DNA of 64,000 bases from Nitrospinia bacterium (GCA_029261715.1 JAJDAT010000005.1:62001-126000), one strand, 5' to 3'; counted from the first letter of the stretch, positions 38,566 to 47,413 are shown. Numbers and translations are program-made. The notes: generated by a model from the sequence alone, not told the origin.

Positions 38566-39537
38566 TTATGATAAAGATCCGCCGCATGAACTTCCCGAAC
38601 CGGCGGTGCAGCCATAACAATGATTAGCTAAAGCAATACTTTGGTTTAAGTTAGAAAAACTATTTATTTCCCAAATGTTTTGCGTTTTCCATCCAACGGG
38701 AATATCCAACATCTGATTAAAATCGCAGTCGAAAATTTGGCCATCCCACCCGATAGAAATCAATCCCGTGCACATAACTTCTTTGGCGGCTTGAGAATTA
38801 AAATTATCCGCTAAAAGTTGAAAATAAGAGTCCATCAAACCTTCTCGGGACAAATAGTGAGCAAATCTTTTAATCGGCATGTTAGCTAAAGCAAATAAAT
38901 GATTGAACTCTATATTCCAATCTTCTTTTAGTCTTAATTTATAAGCTTTTTCTAATTCTTCTTGAGCTCCTGGTAAATCTGCGCCTCCTGGATTATACAC
39001 CAGATTGAGGGATAAACCTGTTTCCAGTTTTCCATAACCTAGTTTATTCAAAAGCTTTAAAGCCCGTATACTATCTTGAAAGACACCGCTTCCTCGTTGG
39101 TCATCTACATTGTCTTGGGAATAGCAAGGAAGCGAAGCCACAATTTGAACTTTTTGATCGCGTAAGAATAATGCGGTATCTTCTTGGCCGGAAACAAATA
39201 AAACTGTGAGGTTACAGCGGTCGATGACATCTTTACCCATTTTTTTAATATTTTTAACAAAATAGCGAAAATGAGGGTTTAATTCGGGGGCTCCACCAGT
39301 TAAGTCGACTGTATGTACTTGGGGTTCTAACGCTAAAAGTTCCAAAATCCTATCGACAGCTCGTAACTCCATTACTTCTGATCGGTTTGGCCCAGCTTCA
39401 ACATGACAATGGTTACATGCCTGATTACATAACTTTCCTAAATTAACTTGAAGAGTTTCAATGGAGTTTCGTTGAAGTGCAATTTTAGAATCTTGTAATT
39501 TAGCGGTAAAATCGATAATTTTGGGTGGATTTGTCAT
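38566..39537 (-). CDS. arsS: Arsenosugar biosynthesis radical SAM protein ArsS
   Basis: Radical SAM enzyme proposed to add the 5'-deoxyadenosyl group to dimethylarsenite in arsenosugar formation. The 323-residue product has the SAM-cluster motif CNQACNHC in LCNQACNHCHVEAGP, VDLTGGAPELNPHFRYFV, SGQEDTALFLRD, and a SPASM-like C-terminus with CTGLISIGWDGQIFDCDFNQ and CYGCTAGSGSSCGGS, which match the ArsS family. The ATG has a weak ribosome-binding site. It is directly upstream of arsM, same strand. Confidence 0.92.
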   Translation of the reverse strand: MTNPPKIIDFTAKLQDSKIALQRNSIETLQVNLGKLCNQACNHCHVEAGPNRSEVMELRAVDRILELLALEPQVHTVDLTGGAPELNPHFRYFVKNIKKMGKDVIDRCNLTVLFVSGQEDTALFLRDQKVQIVASLPCYSQDNVDDQRGSGVFQDSIRALKLLNKLGYGKLETGLSLNLVYNPGGADLPGAQEELEKAYKLRLKEDWNIEFNHLFALANMPIKRFAHYLSREGLMDSYFQLLADNFNSQAAKEVMCTGLISIGWDGQIFDCDFNQMLDIPVGWKTQNIWEINSFSNLNQSIALANHCYGCTAGSGSSCGGSLS

Positions 39538-39867
39538 TGAAACATCGAGGTGATTGAGCGTTTAAACAAAAAGTGGCCGAAAAACAATAATTAGTCGGGA
39601 AAATCTGTTTTTGATTACAAAGGAAGAATTTTTTTTGCCAACTTATTGTAAATGCTGGGAAAATTATCTTCTATTTTAACATAGACAATAAAGTCGATTG
39701 AAATCTAATTTCTAGCCAAACTCAAATGATTCATTAATATGATTATTTTTTTTAGATTGTCTTCTCATTTATGGGTACGGAAATATTAAACTATTAATTG
39801 AAATTAATTATAGCTTAAAATGAGAAGATCAACGGGTAAATAGTTTTATTTTAGGAGGTGAAATTTA
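39538..39867. other. Intergenic region before the receiver gene
   Basis: About 330 bases with the inverted repeat at 39760-39828 and a strong SD (AGGAGGTGA at 39853-39861) for the next gene. Apart from these I see no gene; it should hold the divergent promoters of arsS and the receiver gene. Confidence 0.5.
39760..39828. repeat. Long-spaced inverted repeat upstream of the receiver gene
   Basis: Perfect 11-base arms (39760-39770 TCTTCTCATTT and 39818-39828 AAATGAGAAGA) are separated by 47 bases, which themselves hold a near-palindrome of TAATT/AATTA type around 39791-39813. It lies 40 bases before the receiver start and could be a pair of operator half-sites or the base of a leader stem. Confidence 0.5.
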
Positions 39868-40443
39868 GTGTCTGGATTGGCGGGAAAAAAGATTTTGATT
39901 GTTGATGACGATGTTCAAACCTTAGCGATGCTTAGAGGTTTTTTAGAGCGTGAAATGAATAGCAAAGTTAAGGAAGCCCGAGACGGTAAGGAAGCCTTGA
40001 GAATGTTTGTAAGTTTTAATCCTGAAGTTGTCTTGCTCGATATAAGAATGCCTGAGATAGATGGAGTTCAGGTTCTGAAGATGTTTAAAAGTAAAAAGCC
40101 ACAAACCCCCGTAATAATGACGACTGGCGAAGCGTCTTTAGAAATTACGAAAAAATGCTTGGCTGAAGGCGCTTTTACCCATATGGTTAAGCCAATAGAT
40201 TTCTACAATCTTGCTGAAGTTATTGGGAGAGCGTTAGGCCTTGAAGACGATTGGACTACGGGGACAGAGGATCAAAACGAGGTTTTTTCAAAAACCGAAG
40301 TGGAAGACGACCTTACAGATGAAAAATTGGATATCTCCGACGAAGATCAAAAATTTTTAGCATTGATTAATGTATTAGAAAAAAAAGGTCTTTTGAAAAA
40401 AAGTGAGTATTACGAGGAACTAAGACGATTAAAAGAAAATTAA
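39868..40443 (+). CDS. Response regulator (receiver domain with short helical tail)
   Basis: 191-residue protein: receiver domain at residues ~8-125 with the acidic pair in ILIVDDDVQTLAML, the phosphoacceptor Asp in VVLLDIRMPEIDG, the MTTGEAS switch residue and the Lys in HMVKPIDF. The remaining 65 residues are acidic (TEVEDDLTDEKLDISDEDQ) and end in a short helical part resembling a SHOCT-like segment (LEKKGLLKKSEYYEELRRLK). There is no DNA-binding domain. The start is GTG, set by an excellent SD (AGGAGGTGA) six bases before it. No kinase is adjacent. Confidence 0.9.
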   Translation: MSGLAGKKILIVDDDVQTLAMLRGFLEREMNSKVKEARDGKEALRMFVSFNPEVVLLDIRMPEIDGVQVLKMFKSKKPQTPVIMTTGEASLEITKKCLAEGAFTHMVKPIDFYNLAEVIGRALGLEDDWTTGTEDQNEVFSKTEVEDDLTDEKLDISDEDQKFLALINVLEKKGLLKKSEYYEELRRLKEN

Positions 40444-40467
40444 ATTAATCGATAAGAAAAGGTTTGC

Positions 40468-40683
40468 TTAAGCAGGTGGGTTAGATTTTGTGTCTGAAGA
40501 TGTGGGGGGTGCCTCTAAGGGCATTATCAAAATACCAAAACCCATAGAGAGGCAAAATACTGAACCAAGCCCAACAAAAATTTGAGGCCATTCAGAAGTA
40601 ATGTCGCGTACGGACCAAACAAAAAGAAAACCGCCAAGCGCCATTAGAGCTAATCCAAAGAGTCTAATTTTCAAAGCAGCCAT
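40468..40683 (-). CDS. Small two-helix membrane protein, 71 aa
   Basis: 71-residue protein with two membrane segments (LALMALGGFLFVWSV and VGLGSVFCLSMGFGILIM) and a Pro/Ser/Thr-rich tail. No family is recognised. It starts one base after the stop of the LABN gene at 40685 on the same strand, so it belongs to the GT2/LABN cassette; small membrane proteins are common companions there. Confidence 0.7.
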   Translation of the reverse strand: MAALKIRLFGLALMALGGFLFVWSVRDITSEWPQIFVGLGSVFCLSMGFGILIMPLEAPPTSSDTKSNPPA

Positions 40684-40684
40684 T

Positions 40685-40963
40685 TTAATTCCCTATGCTA
40701 GCGGTTTGATTTTTCCGCGATATTAACATCAAATTTCTAATATAAATAATTGAACCTACGCTTTGGCCTAGAATAAAAACGGGATCTTGTTTGTGGATTG
40801 AATAGCAAAGAAGAATTGCGCTTCCACCTATACTAAAATACCAAAATGAATGCGGTATTGTACTTTCGCCACGTTTTTCCGAAACGACCCATTGTATCAA
40901 AAATCTCATAAAGAAACAGCCCTGGCCGATTAAACCAATCATAATCCAATGATTAGCGGTCAT
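40685..40963 (-). CDS. LABN (lipid-A biosynthesis N-terminal) domain protein
   Basis: 92-residue membrane protein with three membrane segments and the family pattern IGLIGQGCFFMRFLIQWVVS, SEKRGESTIPHSFWYFSIGG, and GQSVGSIIYIRNLMLI, matching the LABN domain (PF07578). It is found in cassettes with a GT2 glycosyltransferase that makes polyprenyl-phosphate sugars for lipid A or glycan modification. Located 4 bases after the GT2 gene. The exact role of the LABN unit is not established; a flippase or anchoring role is inferred. Confidence 0.85.
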   Translation of the reverse strand: MTANHWIMIGLIGQGCFFMRFLIQWVVSEKRGESTIPHSFWYFSIGGSAILLCYSIHKQDPVFILGQSVGSIIYIRNLMLISRKNQTASIGN

Positions 40964-40967
40964 ATCG

Positions 40968-41705
40968 TTATATTTCCTCCTTGATTTTGTAATTAAGCTT
41001 TCTTTTTTGCATCCAACGAACGGCTACTAAGTCTATTAATGAGGTAAACAAACGATTCCGTATATTATAATTTGAAGATCCAAATTTGCGCGCGTTATGT
41101 CCAACTTTTACTTGGGTTACTTTATAGCCTTCTATCTTTAATAAGGTTGGGAAAAAACGGTGCATCCCATTGAAAAGTTTCAATGATTCGAGACATTCTT
41201 TGCGAAATACCTTTAAGGAACAACCCGTATCTTCAATATCTTCATTGCTAACAAAATTACGAACTTTATTTGCGATTTTAGATGAAAATCGTTTTATCCA
41301 AGTGTCGTTGCGTTTAAATCTCCATCCGCATACAACGTCAAAATTCTCAATCTTTTCTAATAACTTGGGTATGTCTAAGGGATCGTTTTGAAGATCTGCG
41401 TCTAAAGTCGCTACGTAATTTCCCTTTGTAGCGGAAAACCCAGCTGCAAACGCCGATGTTTGACCAGAGTTAGAAGAGAATTGAATCAACCTAATTTTAG
41501 AGTTTTGTTTACGTAGTGAAAGAATAATGTTGGCGCTATCGTCTAAACTTCCATCGTCAACAAAAATAATTTCGTATTTAAAGTCAGTTCTTGCCAACGC
41601 ATTTTCTATCGCTTCTTCAAGAAAAACTAAGTTTTCTCTTTCATTATAAACGGGAACGACTACTGATAAATCTAAGGTTGTATCGCGAGGTTTTGATTGC
41701 TGCAT
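40968..41705 (-). CDS. GT2 glycosyltransferase (polyprenyl-phosphate mannose/undecaprenyl type)
   Basis: 245-residue cytoplasmic GT-A enzyme of the DPM1/ArnC type. Visible are LSVVVPVYNERENLVFLEEA, the donor-binding EIIFVDDGSLDDSANI, the DxD-like LDADLQNDP, and GCSLKVFRKECLESL, HNARKFGSSNYNI near the C-terminus. It probably transfers a sugar from a nucleotide donor to undecaprenyl phosphate. It lacks the C-terminal membrane helices of some homologues; the LABN gene downstream supplies membrane segments. Confidence 0.9.
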   Translation of the reverse strand: MQQSKPRDTTLDLSVVVPVYNERENLVFLEEAIENALARTDFKYEIIFVDDGSLDDSANIILSLRKQNSKIRLIQFSSNSGQTSAFAAGFSATKGNYVATLDADLQNDPLDIPKLLEKIENFDVVCGWRFKRNDTWIKRFSSKIANKVRNFVSNEDIEDTGCSLKVFRKECLESLKLFNGMHRFFPTLLKIEGYKVTQVKVGHNARKFGSSNYNIRNRLFTSLIDLVAVRWMQKRKLNYKIKEEI

Positions 41706-41733
41706 GATGGGTTGGATGAAGGGTCAAAAAATG

Positions 41734-42774
41734 TTAGGCGACAGAAAATGATTCGGCAGCCAACTGGCCGCAAGCTCCTAGGATATCAGTTCCTCGGTTT
41801 TTTCTCACAAAAACTGTGAAATTACGGGCAAGCAAATAATTTTGAAATTCGGTCACTCGACTTTCGAGCGGAGATTGAAAATCAGAACGATCAAACGCGT
41901 TAAATGGAATTAAGTTTATTTTACATTTAAAACCATGCAACATTTTACCCAGCCGGACAGCGTCTTCATGCGAGTCGTTAATTTCTTTTAACAATACATA
42001 TTCAAAAGTCAATCTACGTGTAGCTTTAAGGGGATAGGTCCGCAGAGTTTCTAATAATTCTTCGATAGTATGTTTTTTATTGATCGGCATGATTTCTGTG
42101 CGTGTTGAGTTCTCCGTAGCATTTAACGATATTGCTAAGTTGACATGTAAGTCTTCTTTTTCAAAACGCTTAATTTTGTCGACAAGTCCCGAAGTGGACA
42201 AAGTAACCTTACGATTTGATATTTTCATTGCATGCGGCGAAACCATCAAGCGAATAGCTTTTACCAATTCATCGTAATTATCCAAAGGCTCGCCCATTCC
42301 CATGATAACTACATTAGATATTGGGTTTTCGGTCAATTCTTCTAAGTCTCTATCGACAGCCATGATTTGTCCGATTATTTCTGCGGAAGATAAATTTCGT
42401 TTTAGGCCCAATTGTCCCGTTAAACAAAAAGTGCAAGCCATTCTGCATCCCACTTGAGTCGAAATACAAAGCGTGTTACGACCTTCCGAAGGCATCCAAA
42501 CACTTTCGATATCAGAGCCGTCCTCCAATTCAAATAAATATTTAATTGTTCCGTCCCTGGACACAGACTTCTTTTTTATTGGCGGTAATGAATAATGGAA
42601 GTTTTCCAATAAGCGGGCGCGTAAACTTTTTGACAAATTCGTCATTGCTTCGAAACTACGCGCTTTGTGGTGATAAATCCAAGTCAGAATTTGAGAAGTG
42701 TGGAAAGGTTTTTCTCCCCATTTTGTTAAAGTTTCTTTTATTTCCTCTTCAGGAAAGCCAACGATATTTTGCAT
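41734..42774 (-). CDS. rlmN: 23S rRNA/tRNA m2A methyltransferase RlmN
   Basis: Radical SAM enzyme making 2-methyladenosine in 23S rRNA and some tRNAs. The 346-residue product has WGEKPFHTSQILTWIYHH, the cluster motif CRMACTFC inside QVGCRMACTFCLTGQLGLKR, GMGEPLDNYDELVKAI, the mechanistic Cys region GACGQLAAE at the C-terminus, and VTLSTSGLVDKI. Both Cys required for the methyl transfer are visible. It stands 28 bases before the GT2 gene. Confidence 0.97.
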   Translation of the reverse strand: MQNIVGFPEEEIKETLTKWGEKPFHTSQILTWIYHHKARSFEAMTNLSKSLRARLLENFHYSLPPIKKKSVSRDGTIKYLFELEDGSDIESVWMPSEGRNTLCISTQVGCRMACTFCLTGQLGLKRNLSSAEIIGQIMAVDRDLEELTENPISNVVIMGMGEPLDNYDELVKAIRLMVSPHAMKISNRKVTLSTSGLVDKIKRFEKEDLHVNLAISLNATENSTRTEIMPINKKHTIEELLETLRTYPLKATRRLTFEYVLLKEINDSHEDAVRLGKMLHGFKCKINLIPFNAFDRSDFQSPLESRVTEFQNYLLARNFTVFVRKNRGTDILGACGQLAAESFSVA

Positions 42775-43001
42775 AATTAAAAGGGGAAAAAAGTTCTAGA
42801 CGTTAAAAATTCTTAGGAAAAAATTACCTTAATATAACCTATTGAATTATAACCCGCTAGGGTAATTTGGACAAAACTAGGAAAAAGTTGCCTACTATCG
42901 CGGATTTACTGAACACGAGGCTATTTGCATAAATAATTGAATTTTAGTGACTTATTTTGTTTGATCGGTTTGGCGCCGAATGTGAATAAACGCTAGAAGT
43001 T

Positions 43002-43832
43002 ATGAATATTCTAGACTGTTATAAAATATTAAATGTGTCACAAAGTTCCAATTGGGAGCAGGTAAAGCGTTCTTATTATACGCTAGCTAAGAAATATCAT
43101 CCTGATCTAAATTTTGGCGACCCTTTTTTTGAATCTCGGTTTAAAAAGATATCCCAGGCATATCGAGTTTTAGATCTTCATTATAAAAAACAAGAAACTA
43201 TAAAAAGTGTTTGGGAGAAAAGTCGTCGTCCAAAAAGATCGACTAGAAAAGCTTATCCTTCAGTTGAATCTATTGTAACTCCTCCCAAAAAGCGAAAGCC
43301 TGCAAAAAAAGACGTAATACGTGCAAAGACATCCGACCCAAAATGGAAAAAAAAGATTAAGGAAATACTTTTTAAGTACGAGAACAAATGGGCTCCCTTA
43401 ACGGTTCGTCAGGGAGTGACTGTTGATCCGTCCTTAGCTTTAAAAGGTGGAATTATTAGAATTAAAACTGCGCACGATAGTTTTCAAGTGAAAATTCCCG
43501 CAGGGATTGAACATCAAACTCAATTACGAATTCCTGGAAAAGGCGAAAAAAGTTTTTTTAACGACAAACGTGGCGATTTGTTTTTAAACGTTCGCGTAAT
43601 TTCTGCGGGTAGAGCAGCCTCAGGAAACACAAATATGTTTTATGAGAAGAAAGTGGCTAAGGAGGATGTTGATCAGAATAGAGTATTTACCCTAAATACT
43701 TTCCAAGGTCCTATCAAGTTCTTTATCCCCAAAAAAACCCGTGATGGTGAATCTTTTGTTTTGAAAGCTAAACCCAATGCCGCTGGTTCGGGCTTTCGCG
43801 TCAATCATATCGTTACGCTTCGGATTACTTAA
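43002..43832 (+). CDS. J-domain protein (DnaJ/CbpA-like, no zinc finger)
   Basis: 276-residue co-chaperone. The J-domain is at residues 1-65 with the HPD motif at 33-35 (KKYHPDLN), then a Lys/Arg-rich linker (~66-130), then a DnaJ C-terminal substrate-binding domain (DPSLALKGGIIRIKTAHDSF, FQVKIPAGIEHQTQLRIPGK, RGDLFLNVRV). It lacks the Cys-rich zinc finger, so it resembles CbpA. No DnaK neighbour. It probably stimulates a DnaK on selected clients. Confidence 0.88.
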   Translation: MNILDCYKILNVSQSSNWEQVKRSYYTLAKKYHPDLNFGDPFFESRFKKISQAYRVLDLHYKKQETIKSVWEKSRRPKRSTRKAYPSVESIVTPPKKRKPAKKDVIRAKTSDPKWKKKIKEILFKYENKWAPLTVRQGVTVDPSLALKGGIIRIKTAHDSFQVKIPAGIEHQTQLRIPGKGEKSFFNDKRGDLFLNVRVISAGRAASGNTNMFYEKKVAKEDVDQNRVFTLNTFQGPIKFFIPKKTRDGESFVLKAKPNAAGSGFRVNHIVTLRIT

Positions 43833-43846
43833 GAGCAGGTTCAAAA

Positions 43847-45259
43847 CTAATTTAAGTTTAATTCAGTTTGAAAAAAGTTAAATAAATGATCCGATACTAT
43901 TTCATGCCCTCTAGTCCCAAAATGGATATTGTCTACCCAGTTCTTTGGATTTCCTTTTGCTAGTTTTATTTTAGATAAACTTTCAACATAGTTCACATTG
44001 TAGTTATTTGCGACATCTTTTCTGGTTTTATTGATTCGTTTAATTCTCTTAATATATTCTTTGGTGAAATTTCCTGGAGCGTAGACTAATGGAAGTAAAA
44101 CTACATTAGTCTTATTTTTAAGCGCAGATTCAACAAGCTTTTCTAACGCAATTTTCTCCCAATTATTTTGCAGTTTCTCGATTCCGGAGATGTTTTGGAT
44201 TATAGCTTTTAAAACAGAATAACTCTTGAGTTGCCTAAAAAATTCTTTGACTCTTGAAACTTTCTCATAGTTGATTGAGTCCAACCCGAGGTTTTTTAGT
44301 TTAAATATTTGTGTTGGGGCGTTCCAGCCAAACATAACGACAACAAAATCCCATTGAGTTTTGTTTTTTAAAGCTTCATAAGTCATCAAGCCTTGAAAAA
44401 CAGAATAGCTAGGGGTGCCAGTATTATAAACTTCGACTGCTGCATTCAGGTTTGAAGATTTTAAATGGTTATTTAATTTTTTCTCAAGCAGACTAGAGTA
44501 AATTTCATGAGTAGATTCTATTCCTATTCCAAATGAACAAGAGTCTCCTAAAACCAGGATTTTATATTTTGCAGCAGAATTAAATTCATCGTCCCTGAAA
44601 CCTTCTGAATTTAATCTAGAGAAATCCCCTCCTGATTTTGCCTGGTAATTAATAAATGGTTTTAATTTATACCCTACGTCTGGACTTTTTATGACAGATT
44701 CATTTTCGCCAAGAAGCCCTATTCTAAGTTGAGTTTCCGAATCTATAAAAACTCCTGCTTTTATGTAGCTATTTAGTTCTTCCCAACTATAATATTTTGG
44801 AATTTCATAAAAGGCAGTAATTTTACCTTTGTCGATAACACTGTCTTTAAAATTTATCCTCATCCCACGGTATAGTTTTAATTTGTAGTTAGGAAAGCGG
44901 ACATTTTTTTTAAAGACATATAGTTGCTCGTCTACTTGAGTTAAGTATTCTTTTTGGAAGCTTTGGAAGTCGTTTTGTGTGGTTATGAATGGAATTTTTA
45001 TTACGTATTTATCACCGAAATTAGAAACAGTGATTGTCATTCCAGGAGGGGCCTCAATTAAATTAAGCGCCCTAAAAGTTTTTTGTAATGAAAAACTTTG
45101 TTTCTCAGACGGTTGGTTGATGAATTTAGAAGTAAGATCGAAGTTCTCAATTTTTTTTGTAGAACCAATATTCAAAGTTCTCAATAAAATTTCAATTATT
45201 AAAAAAAATATTAATATCGAAATAATTGAGAAAAAGAAAACTTTTGAACTTTTCATCAA
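43847..45259 (-). CDS. Membrane-anchored SGNH/GDSL hydrolase
   Basis: 470-residue protein with one N-terminal membrane helix (KVFFFSIISILIFFLIIEIL) and a C-terminal SGNH hydrolase domain: ILVLGDSCSFGIG with the catalytic Ser, VVVMFGWNAPTQ with the Asn/Gly block, and DNIHFGTRGHE with Asp and His. The central ~150 residues have no recognised motif. Such enzymes deacetylate or esterify cell-surface glycans. The stop lies after a convergent J-domain gene, and the start overlaps the upstream lipoprotein gene by 4 bases, so the two are a unit. Confidence 0.85.
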   Translation of the reverse strand: MMKSSKVFFFSIISILIFFLIIEILLRTLNIGSTKKIENFDLTSKFINQPSEKQSFSLQKTFRALNLIEAPPGMTITVSNFGDKYVIKIPFITTQNDFQSFQKEYLTQVDEQLYVFKKNVRFPNYKLKLYRGMRINFKDSVIDKGKITAFYEIPKYYSWEELNSYIKAGVFIDSETQLRIGLLGENESVIKSPDVGYKLKPFINYQAKSGGDFSRLNSEGFRDDEFNSAAKYKILVLGDSCSFGIGIESTHEIYSSLLEKKLNNHLKSSNLNAAVEVYNTGTPSYSVFQGLMTYEALKNKTQWDFVVVMFGWNAPTQIFKLKNLGLDSINYEKVSRVKEFFRQLKSYSVLKAIIQNISGIEKLQNNWEKIALEKLVESALKNKTNVVLLPLVYAPGNFTKEYIKRIKRINKTRKDVANNYNVNYVESLSKIKLAKGNPKNWVDNIHFGTRGHEIVSDHLFNFFQTELNLN

Positions 45260-46050
45260 AAATAATAATTGAAAAGAGTATGGCCTATGACGCCGAGAGA
45301 GAAAGTTGAAGTGATTGACATCGAAATGTACAGACCTATGGCTGAAACTGCGCTAGAGCTTTGAAAAAGTAATTTAAAGCCGCGTATACATGATAGTAAA
45401 CAAAAAACTGTAATAGCAAGCGAACCAAAAACCCCAAAATGTACTAACCAGGATAGGGTCGTATCTTTATCCATATGGTTTAAAATTCCTAATGACCACG
45501 CTAAGGGGAAAACACTTGCAAAAAACGATAAATTAATACCTGTTTGTTTTTCTTCTCGGTTCTTTAAATAAGATTTTAAGCCAAAGATTATTAAAACGGT
45601 TGATAAAATAATAGAGGAAAGATCAGTAATATTTTTATGGCTCTCTTCTTTGCGGATGTGTTTCAGCGCCCCCAAGACGTAACGCGAAACCTCTGCGTCT
45701 TTCATTTCATAGAAACCGCCTTGCTTTGTGTCAAAAGCAAATACACGCGCTGTAACTGATTCTGCCGGCAATGCAATAGCTCTATAGCCTTTGTCGTAGA
45801 CTGTTTCAACCTCCATATAGACAACACCCTTGTGATATTCGATGTCGTATTTTTTAGCGTCTTCAATTGCGCTGATATGACGAGCGTAAGATTCGTTGTC
45901 TTTAAAAAAGAGTTCCTGCGCTTTTATTAGTTTTTTTAATGCTTCGCGGGCTTGTACGTCAGAATTGTGTTCGAAGATGTTTCCGCAACCCGAAGTAAAT
46001 AAGATGGCAGTAAGCAAAATGATTAAATATTTAACCCGTTCCAATATCAT
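45256..46050 (-). CDS. Lipoprotein with pilin-like domain and four membrane helices
   Basis: 264-residue protein. A signal sequence ends with a lipobox-like FTSGCGN (C22), followed by a segment that resembles the globular part of type IV pilin-like proteins (AREALKKLIKAQELFFKDN, SYARHISAIEDAKKYDIEY, FYEMKDAEVSRYV), then, from residue ~145, about four membrane segments (SIILSTVLIIFGLK, FASVFPLAWSLGIL, HFGVFGSLAITVF, SITSTFSLGVIGHTLF). I do not recognise the combination. Its last 4 bases overlap the start of the SGNH hydrolase gene. No SD stands out. Confidence 0.7.
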   Translation of the reverse strand: MILERVKYLIILLTAILFTSGCGNIFEHNSDVQAREALKKLIKAQELFFKDNESYARHISAIEDAKKYDIEYHKGVVYMEVETVYDKGYRAIALPAESVTARVFAFDTKQGGFYEMKDAEVSRYVLGALKHIRKEESHKNITDLSSIILSTVLIIFGLKSYLKNREEKQTGINLSFFASVFPLAWSLGILNHMDKDTTLSWLVHFGVFGSLAITVFCLLSCIRGFKLLFQSSSAVSAIGLYISMSITSTFSLGVIGHTLFNYYF

Positions 46051-46469
46051 GGTTCTTATAGCTTTCTCTTGAATTTTTAAATTTGTCAGTATAGCAATTT
46101 GTGAATAATAAACGCAATATGAGAGCTTGAATTACTTTGCGAGCGTTTACCAAAAAAGATTTAACATCTAGGGCTATATGGGAGGGGGAAGGTAGAACTT
46201 TATAATTATATAAGGAAAAATTTGCTAAGTGAAGCTTTTCGGGCGCATTTTTAATAAGATTTTTAGAGATTTTTTTCTTAGGAGTGAGTAAAAGGTTGGC
46301 GCTAAATAATATTACTATTAACCAGGCCTGTGTTGGAAACCCTTCAATTACTTTTTTTCGGGGTTGTTGATTTGCAGGATCGCTTGGAGTAGGAGAGAGG
46401 CCAAATGCAGGGCAAAGATGATTATGTTAAACTCTAAAACCTTATTTTTATAGTTTATATTTTTAAAAA
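46051..46469. other. Intergenic region, no gene seen
   Basis: About 419 AT-rich bases between divergent genes. I see no supported reading frame, RNA gene or perfect inverted repeat; it should carry the promoters of the flanking genes. Confidence 0.5.
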
Positions 46470-47033
46470 ATGGAAAATAAATCTTTATTTGAAAACTTAA
46501 CGTTTGTAACTGGTAACTCTAATAAACTACGCGAAGCTAGTCAGATACTGGGATGTCCGCTAAATCAACGTGAAGTCGACGGATTAATTGAGATGCAAAC
46601 TTCCGACGTTTCAGAATTGGTGATTCATAAGTTGGACCAGGCTTATGAGGTTATTGGGAATCCTGTTTTAGTGGAAGATTCTGGCTTAATTTTTAGAGAT
46701 TGGAACGGGTTACCCGGAGCGCTGGTGAAGTGGTTTGAAAAATCTGTAGGCTGTGCTGGGATGATTCAGATGTTAGATAACTTTTCTAATAGAGAAGCGA
46801 TTGCCATTTGCTATGCTGCAGTAAGATTTGGGGAAACTATTAAAGTGGCTAAAGGAGAGGCGCACGGTACCATTGCTTTTGAAGAGCGTGGAACCAGTGG
46901 ATTCGGTTGGGATACAATATTTGTTCCAGAAGGAAGCGAGAAGACATTTGCTGAAATGGAACCTGAAGAAAAAAACGCCATTTCTCACCGCAAAAAGGCT
47001 TTTGAAGAATTAAAAAGAATGTTGAACGTTTAA
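46470..47033 (+). CDS. rdgB: Non-canonical purine NTP pyrophosphatase (RdgB/HAM1 family)
   Basis: Hydrolyses ITP, dITP and XTP to keep deaminated purines out of DNA and RNA. The 187-residue product has FVTGNSNKLREASQIL, the metal-binding VLVEDSGLIFRDWNGLPGAL, and GTSGFGWDTIFVPEGSEKTF followed by EKNAISHRKKAFEE. The ends match family length. The 3' end overlaps the convergent HEPN gene by 4 bases. Confidence 0.93.
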   Translation: MENKSLFENLTFVTGNSNKLREASQILGCPLNQREVDGLIEMQTSDVSELVIHKLDQAYEVIGNPVLVEDSGLIFRDWNGLPGALVKWFEKSVGCAGMIQMLDNFSNREAIAICYAAVRFGETIKVAKGEAHGTIAFEERGTSGFGWDTIFVPEGSEKTFAEMEPEEKNAISHRKKAFEELKRMLNV

Positions 47034-47413
47034 ACTCCTTTGGATACTGTGGTGTACAGTTTTTGAAAAAAAGAGTAATGATTAGAAAGACGTGGGTAAA
47101 CTGTTTCGGCTAAATCTGGCTTAAAGCCATCTTTAACTAATTGGTAATCGCTAATGACGGAATCGTATGTTTCGTCAGTCCATTTTTCTTCTTTAGCTAT
47201 TTGGAAACAGTCGTCGACAGATTGAATTGTTTTTCCTTTTTCTTCGGCTAATGCGCTTAAGCTTTTCTGTGCGGCGTCAAAAACTAAGCAAAACCTTTGA
47301 ATAGAGGCATCTCGGTAATAATCTGTTTTGTCGTTATTAAGGATTTGCTCAAAGTGTTGGATATTCCAATCCAAATGAGTTAATAAAATTTGGGCTTTAG
47401 ATGGAGAACTCAT
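47030..47413 (-). CDS. Orphan HEPN protein (HI0074-like nucleotidyltransferase-substrate binding)
   Basis: 127-residue helical protein with the family pattern RDASIQRFCLVFDAAQKSL and a last helix YPRLSNHYSFFQKLY. Family members pair with a minimal nucleotidyltransferase (MNT) as a toxin-antitoxin-like module, but no MNT gene lies nearby. The RNase-type R-x4-6-H motif of active HEPN proteins is not intact (SDYQLVKDGF in its place). It is divergent from the nucleoside transporter gene, with a MITE-like element in the gap, and overlaps rdgB by 4 bases at its 3' end. Confidence 0.75.
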   Translation of the reverse strand: MSSPSKAQILLTHLDWNIQHFEQILNNDKTDYYRDASIQRFCLVFDAAQKSLSALAEEKGKTIQSVDDCFQIAKEEKWTDETYDSVISDYQLVKDGFKPDLAETVYPRLSNHYSFFQKLYTTVSKGV

